From positions 186,001 to 250,000 of the forward strand of contig QVRM01003963.1 of the NCBI GenBank assembly GCA_003439945.1: a stretch of DNA of 64,000 bases, given 5' to 3'. Source of the DNA: Dermanyssus gallinae (lineage: Eukaryota; Arthropoda; Arachnida; Mesostigmata; Dermanyssidae). Made by a program: the position numbers and the translations under genes. Shown one piece after another: positions 53,413-63,111 of this stretch. Under the pieces are notes generated by a model, which saw nothing but the letters and a program-made list of their open reading frames with translations, did no database searches and was not told the origin of the DNA. Within the stretch, counting starts at the first letter, position 1; the number at the start of each line of letters is the position of its first letter.

Positions 53413-54126
53413 CTACGGCAGAAAAGGGAGTCCCTTGCCCGTGGGCAATGAACCGATTATCGACGCGGCGTTTTCGCGTTGAATTTCAACTGATATTCTT
53501 TGTAGCAAAAACTGCCATGCCCTTCTATCGCCGGTTGATGCAGCAACTCTAGATCCCAGCTCCGCCAGAAAACTCCTTGTGATTTTTCCCATTGGGCCTA
53601 ATGTCTCGAAGGCAATTGGTTGAACGATAAAGTTTTGTTCCAGTTCACGATATTTTGCCAACTTGCGATCCTCGGCAAGGTGAGCGGCTGCTCCGACCTC
53701 TCTGCTGGTATGGCGAGCATAAGAAGCGGCCAACGTGCAAGACACGGTGACGTCGTACACAAGGCAGCGACCTTCACTCCATGAAACTAGAGTCAGGCCG
53801 TCCGGACGCAGTTGGCTGTTGGCTGACAGACCGACCGGCTTTTTGACTGCAGGTATGTCTGCAGACTGCATTGCTCGGTGTATTACGTCGATTAAAGCTG
53901 AATGTCTTGAGAACCTACCGGCGCTCCTCTTGCAAGCGAGAGCATGCTCACCCGTAGAAGACATCGGTAAGTCACATCTTGCACAGTTATGTGCGAAGCA
54001 GACTGATTCCCCCAAGCGCAGGCCGGAGACGATGCGGAGTGTGGTATTGTTCAGCATCGTCCCCAGCTGCGGTGAGGGAATGGCCTGAAGCCACTTTCCG
54101 CTCATCGGATCTATCACGGCTTTCAA
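53413..54126 (-). pseudogene. Subfamily E RLE endonuclease domain
   Basis: Motifs in order: SGKWLQAIPSPQLGTML, CARCDLPMSSTGEHALAC (CX2CX9HX3C), AGRFSRHSALIDVI, QLRPDGLTLVSW, LVYDVTVSCTLAASYA, FIVQPIAFETLGPMG and FLLQRISVEIQRENAASI. The domain is open for 237 codons. EP of the usual LEP is changed to KP. It is the most divergent of the five subfamilies and shows which positions are constant: the knuckle, R-H, RPD and D. Confidence 0.7.
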
Positions 54127-54500
54127 TCGCGCCTGCTCTTTAATGTTGTTTTCCTGGGTTATTAACCGCTCCTGGATCGACTTAACAACTTACAAGTCTG
54201 AAGTCGATTGTGAAATGCGTTCGGGCAATGGACCCCACTTATCTGCGTAGTAGCGGCGAGCTTGTTCAAGTTGAGCGGTAAAGCTGGTGTAGGCATCCGG
54301 TGGTGTGATCCCTGACACTAAAGTCTCAGCGTTTTTTAGAGACCCGAGGTGAGCAGACAAGGCAACTTGCGAAACCATTCAAATCCCCATGCCCCCTGCG
54401 GAAGTTGGAAGCGAAGCTTGTAACCACGAGGTTTGCCTAAGCTGAACGTTTAAGATACCCTAAAGAATACTTCGCAAGGTCGTCGAACGAGTGAAGCAGG
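53413..54500 (-). mobile_element. RLE element subfamily E, 3' fragment
   Basis: Post-RT (ASLPTSAGGMGI, QVALSAHLGSLKNAE) at 54190-54450 and RLE frame 53413-54126. 5'-truncated, with no (AAT)n tail visible. Confidence 0.7.
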
Positions 54501-55008
54501 TCCGGTTCAGCATAGGCTCGTGAGCATCGCAAGAAGTACAACTGTATTGTAATTATGTACCATCTTGAGATGCAGAGTCATTGCGAAATCAACAGTATGT
54601 ACGTATACCTGCTTATCGAAGCGCCGCTGTTTGTCGAGTACCTGTAATGTCAATTCCACCTAGCGAAACTACCAGTCGCACAGTTTTTATTTGTTAATAT
54701 GAAGAGAAGACGGTGGACTTTAGAATTTTTGACCAGGGTTTATGACAAATGGTGCCTGGGGTATCACGAATCTCACGAACTGGTGGGTATTCATTAGCCC
54801 AATAAGGAAATATATCTATATGTGACAGACGTGAAAAATCGTGCAAGATGTATCATGCTGGCGACTGCTCGAGGGCATCCTCACTAAGGAGCTTAGCCTA
54901 GTGAATTAAATTGCTGTTTTAATGTAACAATGGGTTTTTTGATTGATTTGATTCAATTTGATTAACAAATACGTGGATAATTACTGGATTACGTGGATAA
55001 AACTAAGT

Positions 55009-55058
<50 letters not shown>

Positions 55059-55760
55059 GTCCGAATAATCATCTTTTAAGTTCCTGCGCTCAGCTCTACA
55101 TTTTCGGCAGTCTGCTCTGCTTACAAGCGAAACAGGAAAGGCTGCCAAATCTAACGAAATTGGCAAATTAACGGAAAAACGCCTAGAGGTTGTGCCAATT
55201 TATGATGGAAAGAGAAACTTTGTACGAACATGCACTGGCCTGGTGAAAGCAAAATTTGTGAATTTATGTGAATCGCCGCTGTGACCGATAATGTAGAGCA
55301 ATGTCCCGAACCATAGGTTCGGCGACGATTCTTTTCTACTTATATAAAAGGAGCTGTGAATAAACCAAGCTGTCGGATCTGGGCAGCCGTAGCCAGAGAA
55401 TCTTTTCGTGGTTCACATGGAGGCGACAGTCTGGTCCGGCATATGGCCCAAAGGCCGACAACTAAGACTATTTAGAATAGACCACGACCATAAGAACTAA
55501 GCGCAGCAGATGAAATGAAGAGAGGAACTATGTCAGAATGATATCTGCGAGAGGTTGAAAAAAAGACGCTAAAGCAGCAATGCACACACATAATCAATAC
55601 AAACGTATGCTGTGGAACATTGAACGATGAAAGCGACCGTTTTGACACATATATTATGTTTTTAATTGAAACGTTTGTGACAAACACAGGAAATGTAAAT
55701 TCACTTAGCATAAAATATTTCATACAGGCACGCAATTAAATCTCAAGGGAGAAGCCAACC
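54501..55760. other. No gene recognised; (TA)n tract and transposon-like end
   Basis: (TA)n at about 55012-55053 is followed by TATAGGGTGTCCGAATAATC, similar to terminal repeats of mariner-like MITEs. No opposite repeat was found. Remaining sequence is AT-rich and uninformative. Confidence 0.4.
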
Positions 55761-55984
55761 CAAGGGTGTGTCAAAACGAGAGAGTGCACCCTCAGTACAC
55801 ACCTTCAGCTACCAACTAAACGTTCAGATTTTACAGCAAGCCCTCCAACAGACAATAAAAGCAGTGTCATTGAAAAGCAATCCGGTGGGCAGTTCCGATA
55901 TCATGCACATAGAAACTGTTACGCAAACCCACTGTGCACAAGCAATGCAAGCGGGGAATGCAAGCAAACAGACGCATACTCTGT

Positions 55985-56115
55985 AGACTTACCTGGCATG
56001 GCTACCACCAATATATATGCCAAAAAGGGTACTGTTTTGAAATAGAAGACTGCGTACGTAAATATTGTGGCACATGTAATATTGACCGATACTGCAATGC
56101 AAGAAAATAGAAGCT
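55985..56115 (+). pseudogene. LINE family 2 C-terminal cysteine motif relic
   Basis: The plus strand reads LTWHGYHQYICQKGYCFEI, then CVRKYCGTCNIDRYC, aligning with VTWHGYHHHMCLSGQCFEV and CVCRFCGICDIDRYH of other family-2 copies. This is an old, diverged copy. Confidence 0.6.
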
Positions 56116-56739
56116 GGTTCTATGCACGCAGTAGTGAAATTTGTTATTAGCCTATATGAAATTTAGGCAATATCTACCTAAATTTCATATCGGTTTCTAT
56201 CTGGTGAAATAAACTTATGTATAAAAATACAAGCAATGCTAGGCCATAGAGTAGACCATTTGTTGTCACACTGACCTCAACACAGATGGACTGCAAAGAC
56301 TCGTTGGTGTGCAACGGAATTTTAAGAATACTGAAAAGCAAACGGAATAAGCATATAAATGGTACTTCATTTTGCGCGCGTATACGGCGGTGACCGTATA
56401 CTACCTTCGAGGGAGAATACCTTCGATTACCGACCATTTACTGAAGACGAGTAACCAAACCCAAAAGAATAATCATCTGCAGGCGCCGATCAAATTGTGT
56501 ATGAACATACTAAAACAAATATGAATATTCTGTGCCCACCATGAACCAAACTGTAAAACGCATGACTACACAGCCGTAAAATACCGGAATAATTGAGAAA
56601 AAAAGGTTTTCTGCAGCCAATCTACAACACAACGGTGAAGCCGGTGAACCAGGTGAACCAACTACTGCGGAACTGCACGAATTAGCGTCATTTATAAAAT
56701 TCTAACTTCACTTATTGTAGAACACTTAAAAATGTTTAA
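56116..56739. other. No gene recognised
   Basis: AT-rich; only short frames without known motifs on either strand. Confidence 0.4.
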
Positions 56740-56779
56740 TTCTAGAACGCATATTTGATGCGGTAGGCCCAGATTCACA

Positions 56780-56960
56780 ATGTAAACATGGATTCCTAAG
56801 AGGACGATCTACGCTACTGCGTTCCTTTTAGACCACGAAAAGGGTCGCCAAGAGCAAAACGAGATGACATATGCCGCTATTGTCGACTTTGAAGCGGCAA
56901 TCGACTGCGTTAGAAGAGATAAACTCCTTCAAGTACGTTTTTATTGTTGAAGAACTTGAT
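56780..56960 (+). pseudogene. LINE family 2 RT motif A relic
   Basis: Plus-strand codons near 56860-56935 give NEMTYAAIVDFEAAIDCV and RRDKLLQV, aligning with KEMTYTAFIDFKTAFDSVPRDRLL. LRGRST precedes it at about 56800. Heavily decayed. Confidence 0.55.
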
Positions 56961-57269
56961 TTTCTCTAGAGGAACTACGTTTAATTTGATACGCGACCAT
57001 GCTGCAAGTTAATTTAATTACTATCAACAACGGGGCTAACTACTTGACGGGCAATTGTTATGAAATCGACAAGTGCGTAGGTAAATATTGTGCAAAATTT
57101 ATCGAACATAATCACATACTCGCCACGTTGCCACAAGGATTGTTGAAGAAACCTTAGATATTTCAGCACGTGTGGCCCTCGGGGCACTGTAGATACGCCG
57201 CACGGTGGTTCCAAGCTCGTAGGGTACAGGGGATGGTCTAGAAATTGAACTCAGGTGAAGTGCTTATAC

Positions 57270-57351
57270 CACTAGAAATGTTGGTCGGGTCGAGCCGAAA
57301 TAAAACTGTCGTGTCGTCAACAAAAACTATCGCCTTTCCCAGGTTATCGTG

Positions 57352-57388
<37 letters not shown>

Positions 57389-58122
57389 TTCATAATCTAG
57401 AGTATGAAGTTCAGTAATATCAGAAACAAAAAGAGACCAAAGACAAAGCTCTGCGGAATCCACAAGCCAACAGGCTGCCAAGCAGATTGAATAAGTCCAA
57501 CCTTTACAGATCTATCTATCCTCAAGATAAGACCTAAGCCAGCTATCTGCAGAGAACGTACAACCCAAGTGGGTCAACATTTGGGTGAAAACTCCATGAT
57601 GAAGGCAATTTAACGCAGACGCCACGTCCAGGAACACGCCCAAATATAGTTGGTCCATTTCTATAAGGGGATTGCTTTCTTTCGTCTTCTACTACTAACA
57701 ATTATTTACTCCTGCTAAATGCGCTCCTCATCGCGTCCTCAATATCAGAGACCTGCACCCGAGGCAACGAAAAAGATTTGGTCTCTTTTGGCCATAGTTC
57801 GTTAAGGCGGGGCCCAGCAGTACACGAATTTAACGAGCGTAAATTAATTGGGCTCGCTAATCGTGTGACCCGTGCAAACAAATTAGACTGATAGGAGTTC
57901 TGTCTCAGCGTGCTCTCTACCGCAGGCACAACATATGTCCACAGACGCCGCGAGTCCGATTTAATGTCTTAAACTAATTTTTACAGAAAACCTCTTTGGC
58001 CACGCGTGGCAAAACTTGTTAGCCGTGTGCCTTAACCGACAAAATCCCGGGCGAAAGAGAATGTGTAACTGTCTCGAAAAATACCAGAAACGCCCGGACT
58101 AATCTTAGCAAATGTTTCACCA
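57270..58122 (-). mobile_element. Jockey-like LINE relic, RT to linker
   Basis: It is homologous on the minus strand to 33510-34560 (for instance the stretch around CGGGTCGAGCCGAAA and GCCTTTCCCAGGTTATCG). A (TTA)n/(ATT)n microsatellite interrupts it at 57355-57386. Frames are lost everywhere, and the end at 58122 is one arm of the foldback. Confidence 0.65.
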
Positions 58123-58384
58123 TGCTCGCCTATATATATATATATATAGGCGAGCACTGCCAAGTGTACAAACGTATTGTAAATTATTAATAAATCATCA
58201 CAATATTTTATATAGCTTTCAGAGTTTTTTAGTGCGTTGGGCTAACGCAGGATAGCTTTATGGTGAAACATTTGCTAAGATTAGTCCGGGCGTTTCTGGT
58301 ATTTTTCGAGACAGTTACACATTCTCTTTCGCCCGGGATTTTGTCGGTTAAGGCACATGGCTAACAAGTTTTGCCACGCGTGGC
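57999..58384. repeat. Foldback: 125-bp inverted repeat with 136-bp spacer
   Basis: 57999-58123 is the reverse complement of 58260-58384 with a single mismatch (58025 against its partner). The arm is LINE linker sequence. The spacer contains TGCTCGCC(TA)nGGCGAGCA, itself a perfect palindrome, at 58123-58156. Confidence 0.85.
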
Positions 58385-58388
58385 TGAA

Positions 58389-58428
<40 letters not shown>

Positions 58429-58432
58429 TTCA
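58385..58432. repeat. Palindrome TGAATC(TA)nGATTCA
   Basis: A perfect inverted repeat of about 48 bp that starts exactly where the foldback arm ends. The sequence after it (AGCTTTCGAAGTGATTTGGG) resembles the right part of the foldback spacer (AGCTTTCAGAGTTTTTTAG). Confidence 0.75.
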
Positions 58433-58507
58433 GCTTTCGAAGTGATTTGGGCCACCGTAGGCGAGATTTATCGTAACACGTTTGCTATATATTATTTTGT
58501 AGGCTAA

Positions 58508-58726
58508 CTATATTGTTGACACTTGACTGTAGTGACGATGTTTCGATGCTCTATCACTGCAAAAAGCTAGCTCATCATAATGACTCATTACAAATGCCAC
58601 GTTGCGGTTTTCTCTAAATTCTCCGTGGGCTGCTAAGGTTTGTGTACCAAACGGTATCTTGTCCAGTACCAAATATTCTACTAATGTGCATAATTCCAGT
58701 ACCGATGTGTTTGTTGGCAAGCCCAA
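58508..58726 (-). pseudogene. LINE family 2 post-RT relic
   Basis: The minus strand reads MGLPTNTSVLELC, FGTQTLAAHGEFRENRNVAF and ELAFCSDRASKH, aligning with LGLPKNASATFALEIC, YREFREIRNVKF and PAFCSDKWKRG. An old copy without an intact frame. Confidence 0.6.
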
Positions 58727-59149
58727 TTTGCGCTTTACGAAGAGAGACTTACGTTTTTGAGATCTGACATTGTAGAATAAAGGCCATTAATAAAGCCAAT
58801 ATCATACACCAGGTACCGTTCGTATTCTTAATGAGTTTAGCGCTACTTTTACTTCTGTGTCAGTAAGGCCACCGACTATCAGCCAGGGTTTTACTGTTTT
58901 CCCTATATAGCTGAAATCATTGACGATGGTCCGCGGCCTATGATCCGCCTCGACTAAATTGTACTTCTGTTTTGGGGACGTTGATTGTCAGTTGGTTTTC
59001 TTGGCATCAATAGGAGGTTTCTCGAAGATAAGTGCAAATAGTTTCGTGTCTCTGCAAATACGTATACACGTATTTAATTGTAAACGTTTGGAATGCTATA
59101 TATATATATATATATATTGGTCCATAGCACTATTCTATAGAGATCTGGG

Positions 59150-59310
59150 CCATCAAAGAGTGAAGCTTAAGGGAAGAGGTGCGTTTAGTGGGTATGGGTC
59201 TCAGTGGCGTAACATCCATTCGCTGCGGTCGAGTCCCACACAGCTCGAAATGGAAACCGAGTTTTCCTACGCGTAGCAGTAGTGCGTAACTGCATTTCCC
59301 CCTCCTCCAC
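59150..59310 (+). repeat. SINE-like repeat, copy 2
   Basis: GGTCGAGTCCCACACAG at about 59228-59244 is a B-box-like sequence. The downstream GAGTTTTCCTACGCG and TGCGTAACTGCATTTCCCC match the copy at 49200. An A/T-rich tail (59315-59330) follows. Confidence 0.5.
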
Positions 59311-59478
59311 AAAAAAATATATATATATTTCCGCGCTCTTGATATAAAGGGTGGCATATGTATATAGATCAGGTCCAGTCCGACTACCCGGCGGCCACTA
59401 TTGTAGAAAAACCGGGGACTCGGACGAATCCGGCACCATGCGAGACAGTAGACTATTACGCTTGCCCCACGTAAGGCC

Positions 59479-59732
59479 TTGAAACCGACGCATCGCCGAC
59501 GCAGAATGCGCCCGCGCCAGGCGGAATATCGTCGAGCTCCCGGCACCACCTGGGTGGACTTGTCGCCATCGAGGGCGCGTTCCACTCGCAAGGCAGACCC
59601 TCTTGCAGGGCTCACCAGCGCTGCAAAAATGCTAAGCGGCCATGACCCTCAAGCAGCCAGCGCACTTTGTAACCTTACAAAACTTCTCGGTCCAGTCATC
59701 AGGCTGTTATCAGCTTTCGATGTGAAGAAATC
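59479..59732 (+). other. Unrecognised open frame left of the LINE insertion
   Basis: The plus frame runs MKPTHRRRRMRPRQ to SAFDVKKSV and into the TSD. It has LTSAAKMLSGHDPQAASALC, which looks helical. No family recognised. Joined to 63112 at the empty site it would stop soon in this frame, so coding status is uncertain. Confidence 0.3.
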
Positions 59733-59748
59733 TGTCGGGCCGAAACAT
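59733..59748. repeat. Target-site duplication, left copy
   Basis: TGTCGGGCCGAAACAT, identical to 63096-63111. It bounds the LINE insertion. Confidence 0.9.
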
Positions 59749-59833
59749 ACATATTGTTTATTTCGCAATAATTTTGCATTTCAAGATGGTACATAAATAC
59801 AATACAATCATCGTTATATACAATTTTGACACT

Positions 59834-62623
59834 TTAGCGACCGTCCCACCGGGCAAGAAAGTGCAAAGACCGCCGATGCGACTGGCAGCTCGCTGCGTGG
59901 TATTTAGCGCATACCTGCGAGCAGAACCGGCAACGACATTGATCGCCAACTTGGTGAAATCCTTGAGTTGAACACACCAAGTGATGATAGCCATGTACAA
60001 TGTACCTTGTGTACACGTGCCGGCTAGTGCATGCCATTCCCTCCCAAAGCTCCCTGGTGAGGTACACATCTAACCGTGCTACCTCAGCCGAGGCCTCGGT
60101 CACTTTTCCCTGCCACTCCAACAAAAATTGTTGAAGTGGCATTGTAATAGGTGACTTAAGCCTGACTCTGATTATTTCCACTGCCGGTCCGCAACCCGCT
60201 AGCAGGTACACAAAGCGATTCCTTGCCGTCCGCGGCAAGCAAAGAACGCGCTTCATATATATTGTAAAGCATCTTTCTAGCTGCGCAAAATTTGCGGCGG
60301 AAAGATGGCCCCACACCCTGCCAAGGCTGTAGCTCAACATTGGCACAATCTTAAGCTCAAAAAGACGCAATGCAGCACTCAGAGACAGTCGTCGAAGATC
60401 TCTCACCTCTGTGTGAATAGAGGCAATAGCCGCCCGACACCTGTCGCCGATGTGCTTGGTAAAGGTCGTTCCCGTATAGTGCAGTCTCAGACCCAAATAC
60501 GGGAAGGAGTTGACAAACTCCAGCGGTTGGCCACAGCAGGGTATTACGTCTGCTGCAGCCAATCGACCCCCACGGCGAAACTTAATGGCTTTCGTCTTCC
60601 GCGAATTTATTTGTAGGCCCCTACGGTGAAGGTAACCTTCTACGTCGCCGACAATACGACGAATGGCACCGCGGTCCCGGTGGGCCACTACTATGTCATC
60701 CGCGTACATAACGACGACGGCGTTTCTAAACTCCTTCCGCACGTGGCGGGCTAGGTCTGCAATGAGCAAAGAGAAGGCTAGGCAACTGAGAGGGTCCCCT
60801 TGAGGGGTCCCTACGTTTTGCCTCAGCTGCAAGGTGTCTTCGCCCCTTATGTTTACTTCAAGGCGGTCTTCAGCAAAGAAGCTGGAGAGCACTCGTAGAA
60901 AAGAACCACCCACCCCAGCATGTCGAAATGAATCGACTAGTAAGTGACGGGGAGCTTTGTCGAAGGCCTTGACACAATCAATAAAGACGGCGTACAAGTG
61001 GCCCCCGGGCACACCCAACACCCGCTCAACTTCCGACTGGAGTACGTGGATCGCGTCCTGTGTACCTCGACCCTTCCTGAATCCGAATTGCTCCGGAGGT
61101 AGGGTCTTCTCCACAGTTGGAAACACCCTCGAGATAATCAACTTGGCGAAGATTTTCTTAAGAGTGCGTTCCGACGCGATACCCCGGTAGAGATTTGGAT
61201 CGTCCACGTTGTCACCGTATTTGCCCTTGAATAGCAGAGTAAGCCTGGCCTCGTGCCAAACCTGGGGTATGTGTCCCCCGCTGAGTATCTGATTAAACAG
61301 ATTACACAGCTCCCCTGCTAAAACATCGGACGACTCAGCCCAGTGTTCGTAATAGATCCCATCAGGACCACTACTCTTCCTCTTGGGCAACCCGCGCAAG
61401 ATCTGCACCACTTCTTCCACCGTAAACGGCGAATTCATGCAGTGCTGCTCCAGAGTGAGCGGTCGCTCAATAACTGGGTTAGGCGCGGGGGCGTTTGCAT
61501 CGAGCAGAAGCGCACTAAAGTGCTGCCGCAACTGCTCCTTTGTCATGCTGTGCATGCCTTTGCTCAGCCGGCGAACAATGTAGACATGGGGTTCGCGCTC
61601 TGCTCTCTGAAGCATGCGAAACTCCTCCTCCTCATCATACCGGCGCTTATTCTCTGCGAGCAGTTTCTTGTAGGTTGCTCTATGTCGGCCATAAAGCGCC
61701 CTACGATCAGCAACTATCTGGGGGTCGGGGTGCAGAGCCCGTGCTCGGCGCAGGAGCCCCAACACTTCCCGACGTTTTAGGTAGCAGGCCTGTGTAAACC
61801 AGGGCCGCGCCCGTCTTTTTCTGTACTTCTTCTTGACTACAGCCGCTTTGACAGTGGCCTCCAAAGCGTGGTTGCTTTGTTCAATGTCAGAAGTTGATCT
61901 CAGGAGCCGTAATTTGCGCGTTAATACACGCAAATCTAGCTGCCTAGACAAGTACGTTGTCGGCTGCCGCCGCGGGGCTCGGCCCTGGCCAGGCAGACAC
62001 AGAGACGCTAGCACCGGCAGGTGCTTCCGTGCTGGAATATTAAGGACCTCGCATCCCTGAAATTCCGTCGGATGTTGAAGGTTATGAAACAGGAGGTCGA
62101 TAGTGCTTCTTCCACTTTGGCAAACGTACGTGAATTTATCACGCTCATTCGCGCAATGCAGGCCTCTATTCTCTAGAAGCGCAAGAAGCACATCGCCCTT
62201 CCTGTCGGTGGCGCCACTATCAATACGACAGTTGAAGTCGCCGCCGACCAGAGTGGGTAGCTGGAGGTTTAGTCCCGCTAGACCAGCACTGATCGCATCG
62301 GCAACCTCAACGTCATCGTAGTGAGGTGGCAGGTAGAACAATGCGAGGTTGAAACTACCTGAGGTGAGTGTCATGCAACACTCACCTCGACACACACATT
62401 GCATTCGGGGTGACCCTGTTCGTAAATAGATTGAAAGTCCACCTACTGGTCTTCCCCGCCCTCCGTCTGGAAGACTCGCTAGCAGATGAAAACCTCGCAT
62501 CTCATCGAGATGCAGTTCCACTCGCATAAAAGTTTCCGTCAGGAGTACAATGTCCACACCTTCAAACAAACGTTCTGGTGCTAGCTGTAAAGCCCCAGAT
62601 AAACCTTCACAATTCCAAAGCAA
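59834..62623 (-). CDS. LINE ORF2: APE endonuclease, reverse transcriptase, C-terminal zinc motif (929 codons)
   Basis: This is the longest open frame in the window. APE, residues 1-220: N4, E30 in LLTETFM, GGDFN 127-131, STIDLLF 173-179, and RKHLPV around 199-204, where LINE APEs normally have SDHxP. RT, about 400-700: KSSGPDGIYYEHW, FIDCVKAFD 546-554, GTPQGDP 604-610 and YADD 639-642. Post-RT blocks include SFPYLGLRLHY and MYMKRVL-like FTIYMKRVLCLP. The C-terminal Cys/His motif lies at 884-913 (CRCRFCSQVC). The frame has no ATG at its start: TTG at 62623 is the first codon after upstream in-frame codons, and an in-frame TGA lies at 62669-62671. All RT catalytic residues are present. Confidence 0.85.
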   Translation of the reverse strand: MLWNCEGLSGALQLAPERLFEGVDIVLLTETFMRVELHLDEMRGFHLLASLPDGGRGRPVGGLSIYLRTGSPRMQCVCRGECCMTLTSGSFNLALFYLPPHYDDVEVADAISAGLAGLNLQLPTLVGGDFNCRIDSGATDRKGDVLLALLENRGLHCANERDKFTYVCQSGRSTIDLLFHNLQHPTEFQGCEVLNIPARKHLPVLASLCLPGQGRAPRRQPTTYLSRQLDLRVLTRKLRLLRSTSDIEQSNHALEATVKAAVVKKKYRKRRARPWFTQACYLKRREVLGLLRRARALHPDPQIVADRRALYGRHRATYKKLLAENKRRYDEEEEFRMLQRAEREPHVYIVRRLSKGMHSMTKEQLRQHFSALLLDANAPAPNPVIERPLTLEQHCMNSPFTVEEVVQILRGLPKRKSSGPDGIYYEHWAESSDVLAGELCNLFNQILSGGHIPQVWHEARLTLLFKGKYGDNVDDPNLYRGIASERTLKKIFAKLIISRVFPTVEKTLPPEQFGFRKGRGTQDAIHVLQSEVERVLGVPGGHLYAVFIDCVKAFDKAPRHLLVDSFRHAGVGGSFLRVLSSFFAEDRLEVNIRGEDTLQLRQNVGTPQGDPLSCLAFSLLIADLARHVRKEFRNAVVVMYADDIVVAHRDRGAIRRIVGDVEGYLHRRGLQINSRKTKAIKFRRGGRLAAADVIPCCGQPLEFVNSFPYLGLRLHYTGTTFTKHIGDRCRAAIASIHTEVRDLRRLSLSAALRLFELKIVPMLSYSLGRVWGHLSAANFAQLERCFTIYMKRVLCLPRTARNRFVYLLAGCGPAVEIIRVRLKSPITMPLQQFLLEWQGKVTEASAEVARLDVYLTRELWEGMACTSRHVYTRYIVHGYHHLVCSTQGFHQVGDQCRCRFCSQVCAKYHAASCQSHRRSLHFLARWDGR

Positions 62624-62668
62624 TAATTTGCAGCTGCGAGCAGCATGCAGCTGCCTTGGCAGAAGGCG

Positions 62669-63095
62669 TCATTGCTGTCTAGCTGTTAAGCCATGCCCGT
62701 CAGTAAACTCTTCGCATACCCTAGCCTGAGCCGGCGGAGCCCCCAGCCAGCGCCGGAAACTCACGCCTTTCGGCCAGAAGGCGCTACTTGAAACGTTACT
62801 AAAGTCACTATCACCAAAGGCCACGCAGAAGACGGAGTCCGGCCGGGAAACTTTGAGTTTCCAAATAGCACGCACTACAGTATGTCTCCCGGTTAGCCAA
62901 CCACGCAGCTGTTCTGCCGACGTTTTCCGGCTGAAGCCCTCCAAACGGAGAGCTCTCATGGGCAACACACGGTTTTTACACAGTGTTATCTCACCCAGGT
63001 CTACTTCAGCACTTCCTGCTCGAAGAGGACGGTGCTTCCTATTCGCGTTAGTTTCGCGTTTTTTTGCTGCCGTTTGCTTGTGAAGTTGAGAGGCA
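62669..63095 (-). CDS. LINE upstream frame (RRM-like), same frame as ORF2
   Basis: Within the element, the frame from 63095 to the TGA at 62669 encodes ASQLHKQTAAKKRETNANRK, then MRALRLEGFSRKTSAEQLRG, a possible first strand of an RRM-like fold (LEGF..KTS.EQLR.WL), and SVFCVAFGDSDF and FWPKGVSFRRWLG. It is in the same reading frame as ORF2, only 15 codons and one TGA apart. The first ATG in the element is at about residue 47. The open frame upstream of 63095 is flanking sequence, not LINE. Confidence 0.5.
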
Positions 63096-63111
63096 TGTCG
63101 GGCCGAAACAT
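63096..63111. repeat. Target-site duplication, right copy
   Basis: TGTCGGGCCGAAACAT, identical to 59733-59748. Confidence 0.9.

Larger units (their letters stand above)
59749..63095 (-). mobile_element. RTE-like LINE, 3347 bp, recent insertion
   Basis: Minus-strand element bounded by a perfect 16-bp TSD. It has a short upstream frame, a 929-codon APE-RT frame and a 3' UTR with AATAAA near 59758, without a long A tail. Size and single main ORF fit RTE-type elements, but the C-terminal cysteine motif links it to LINE family 2. The start at 63095 may be the true 5' end or a truncation. Confidence 0.85.
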
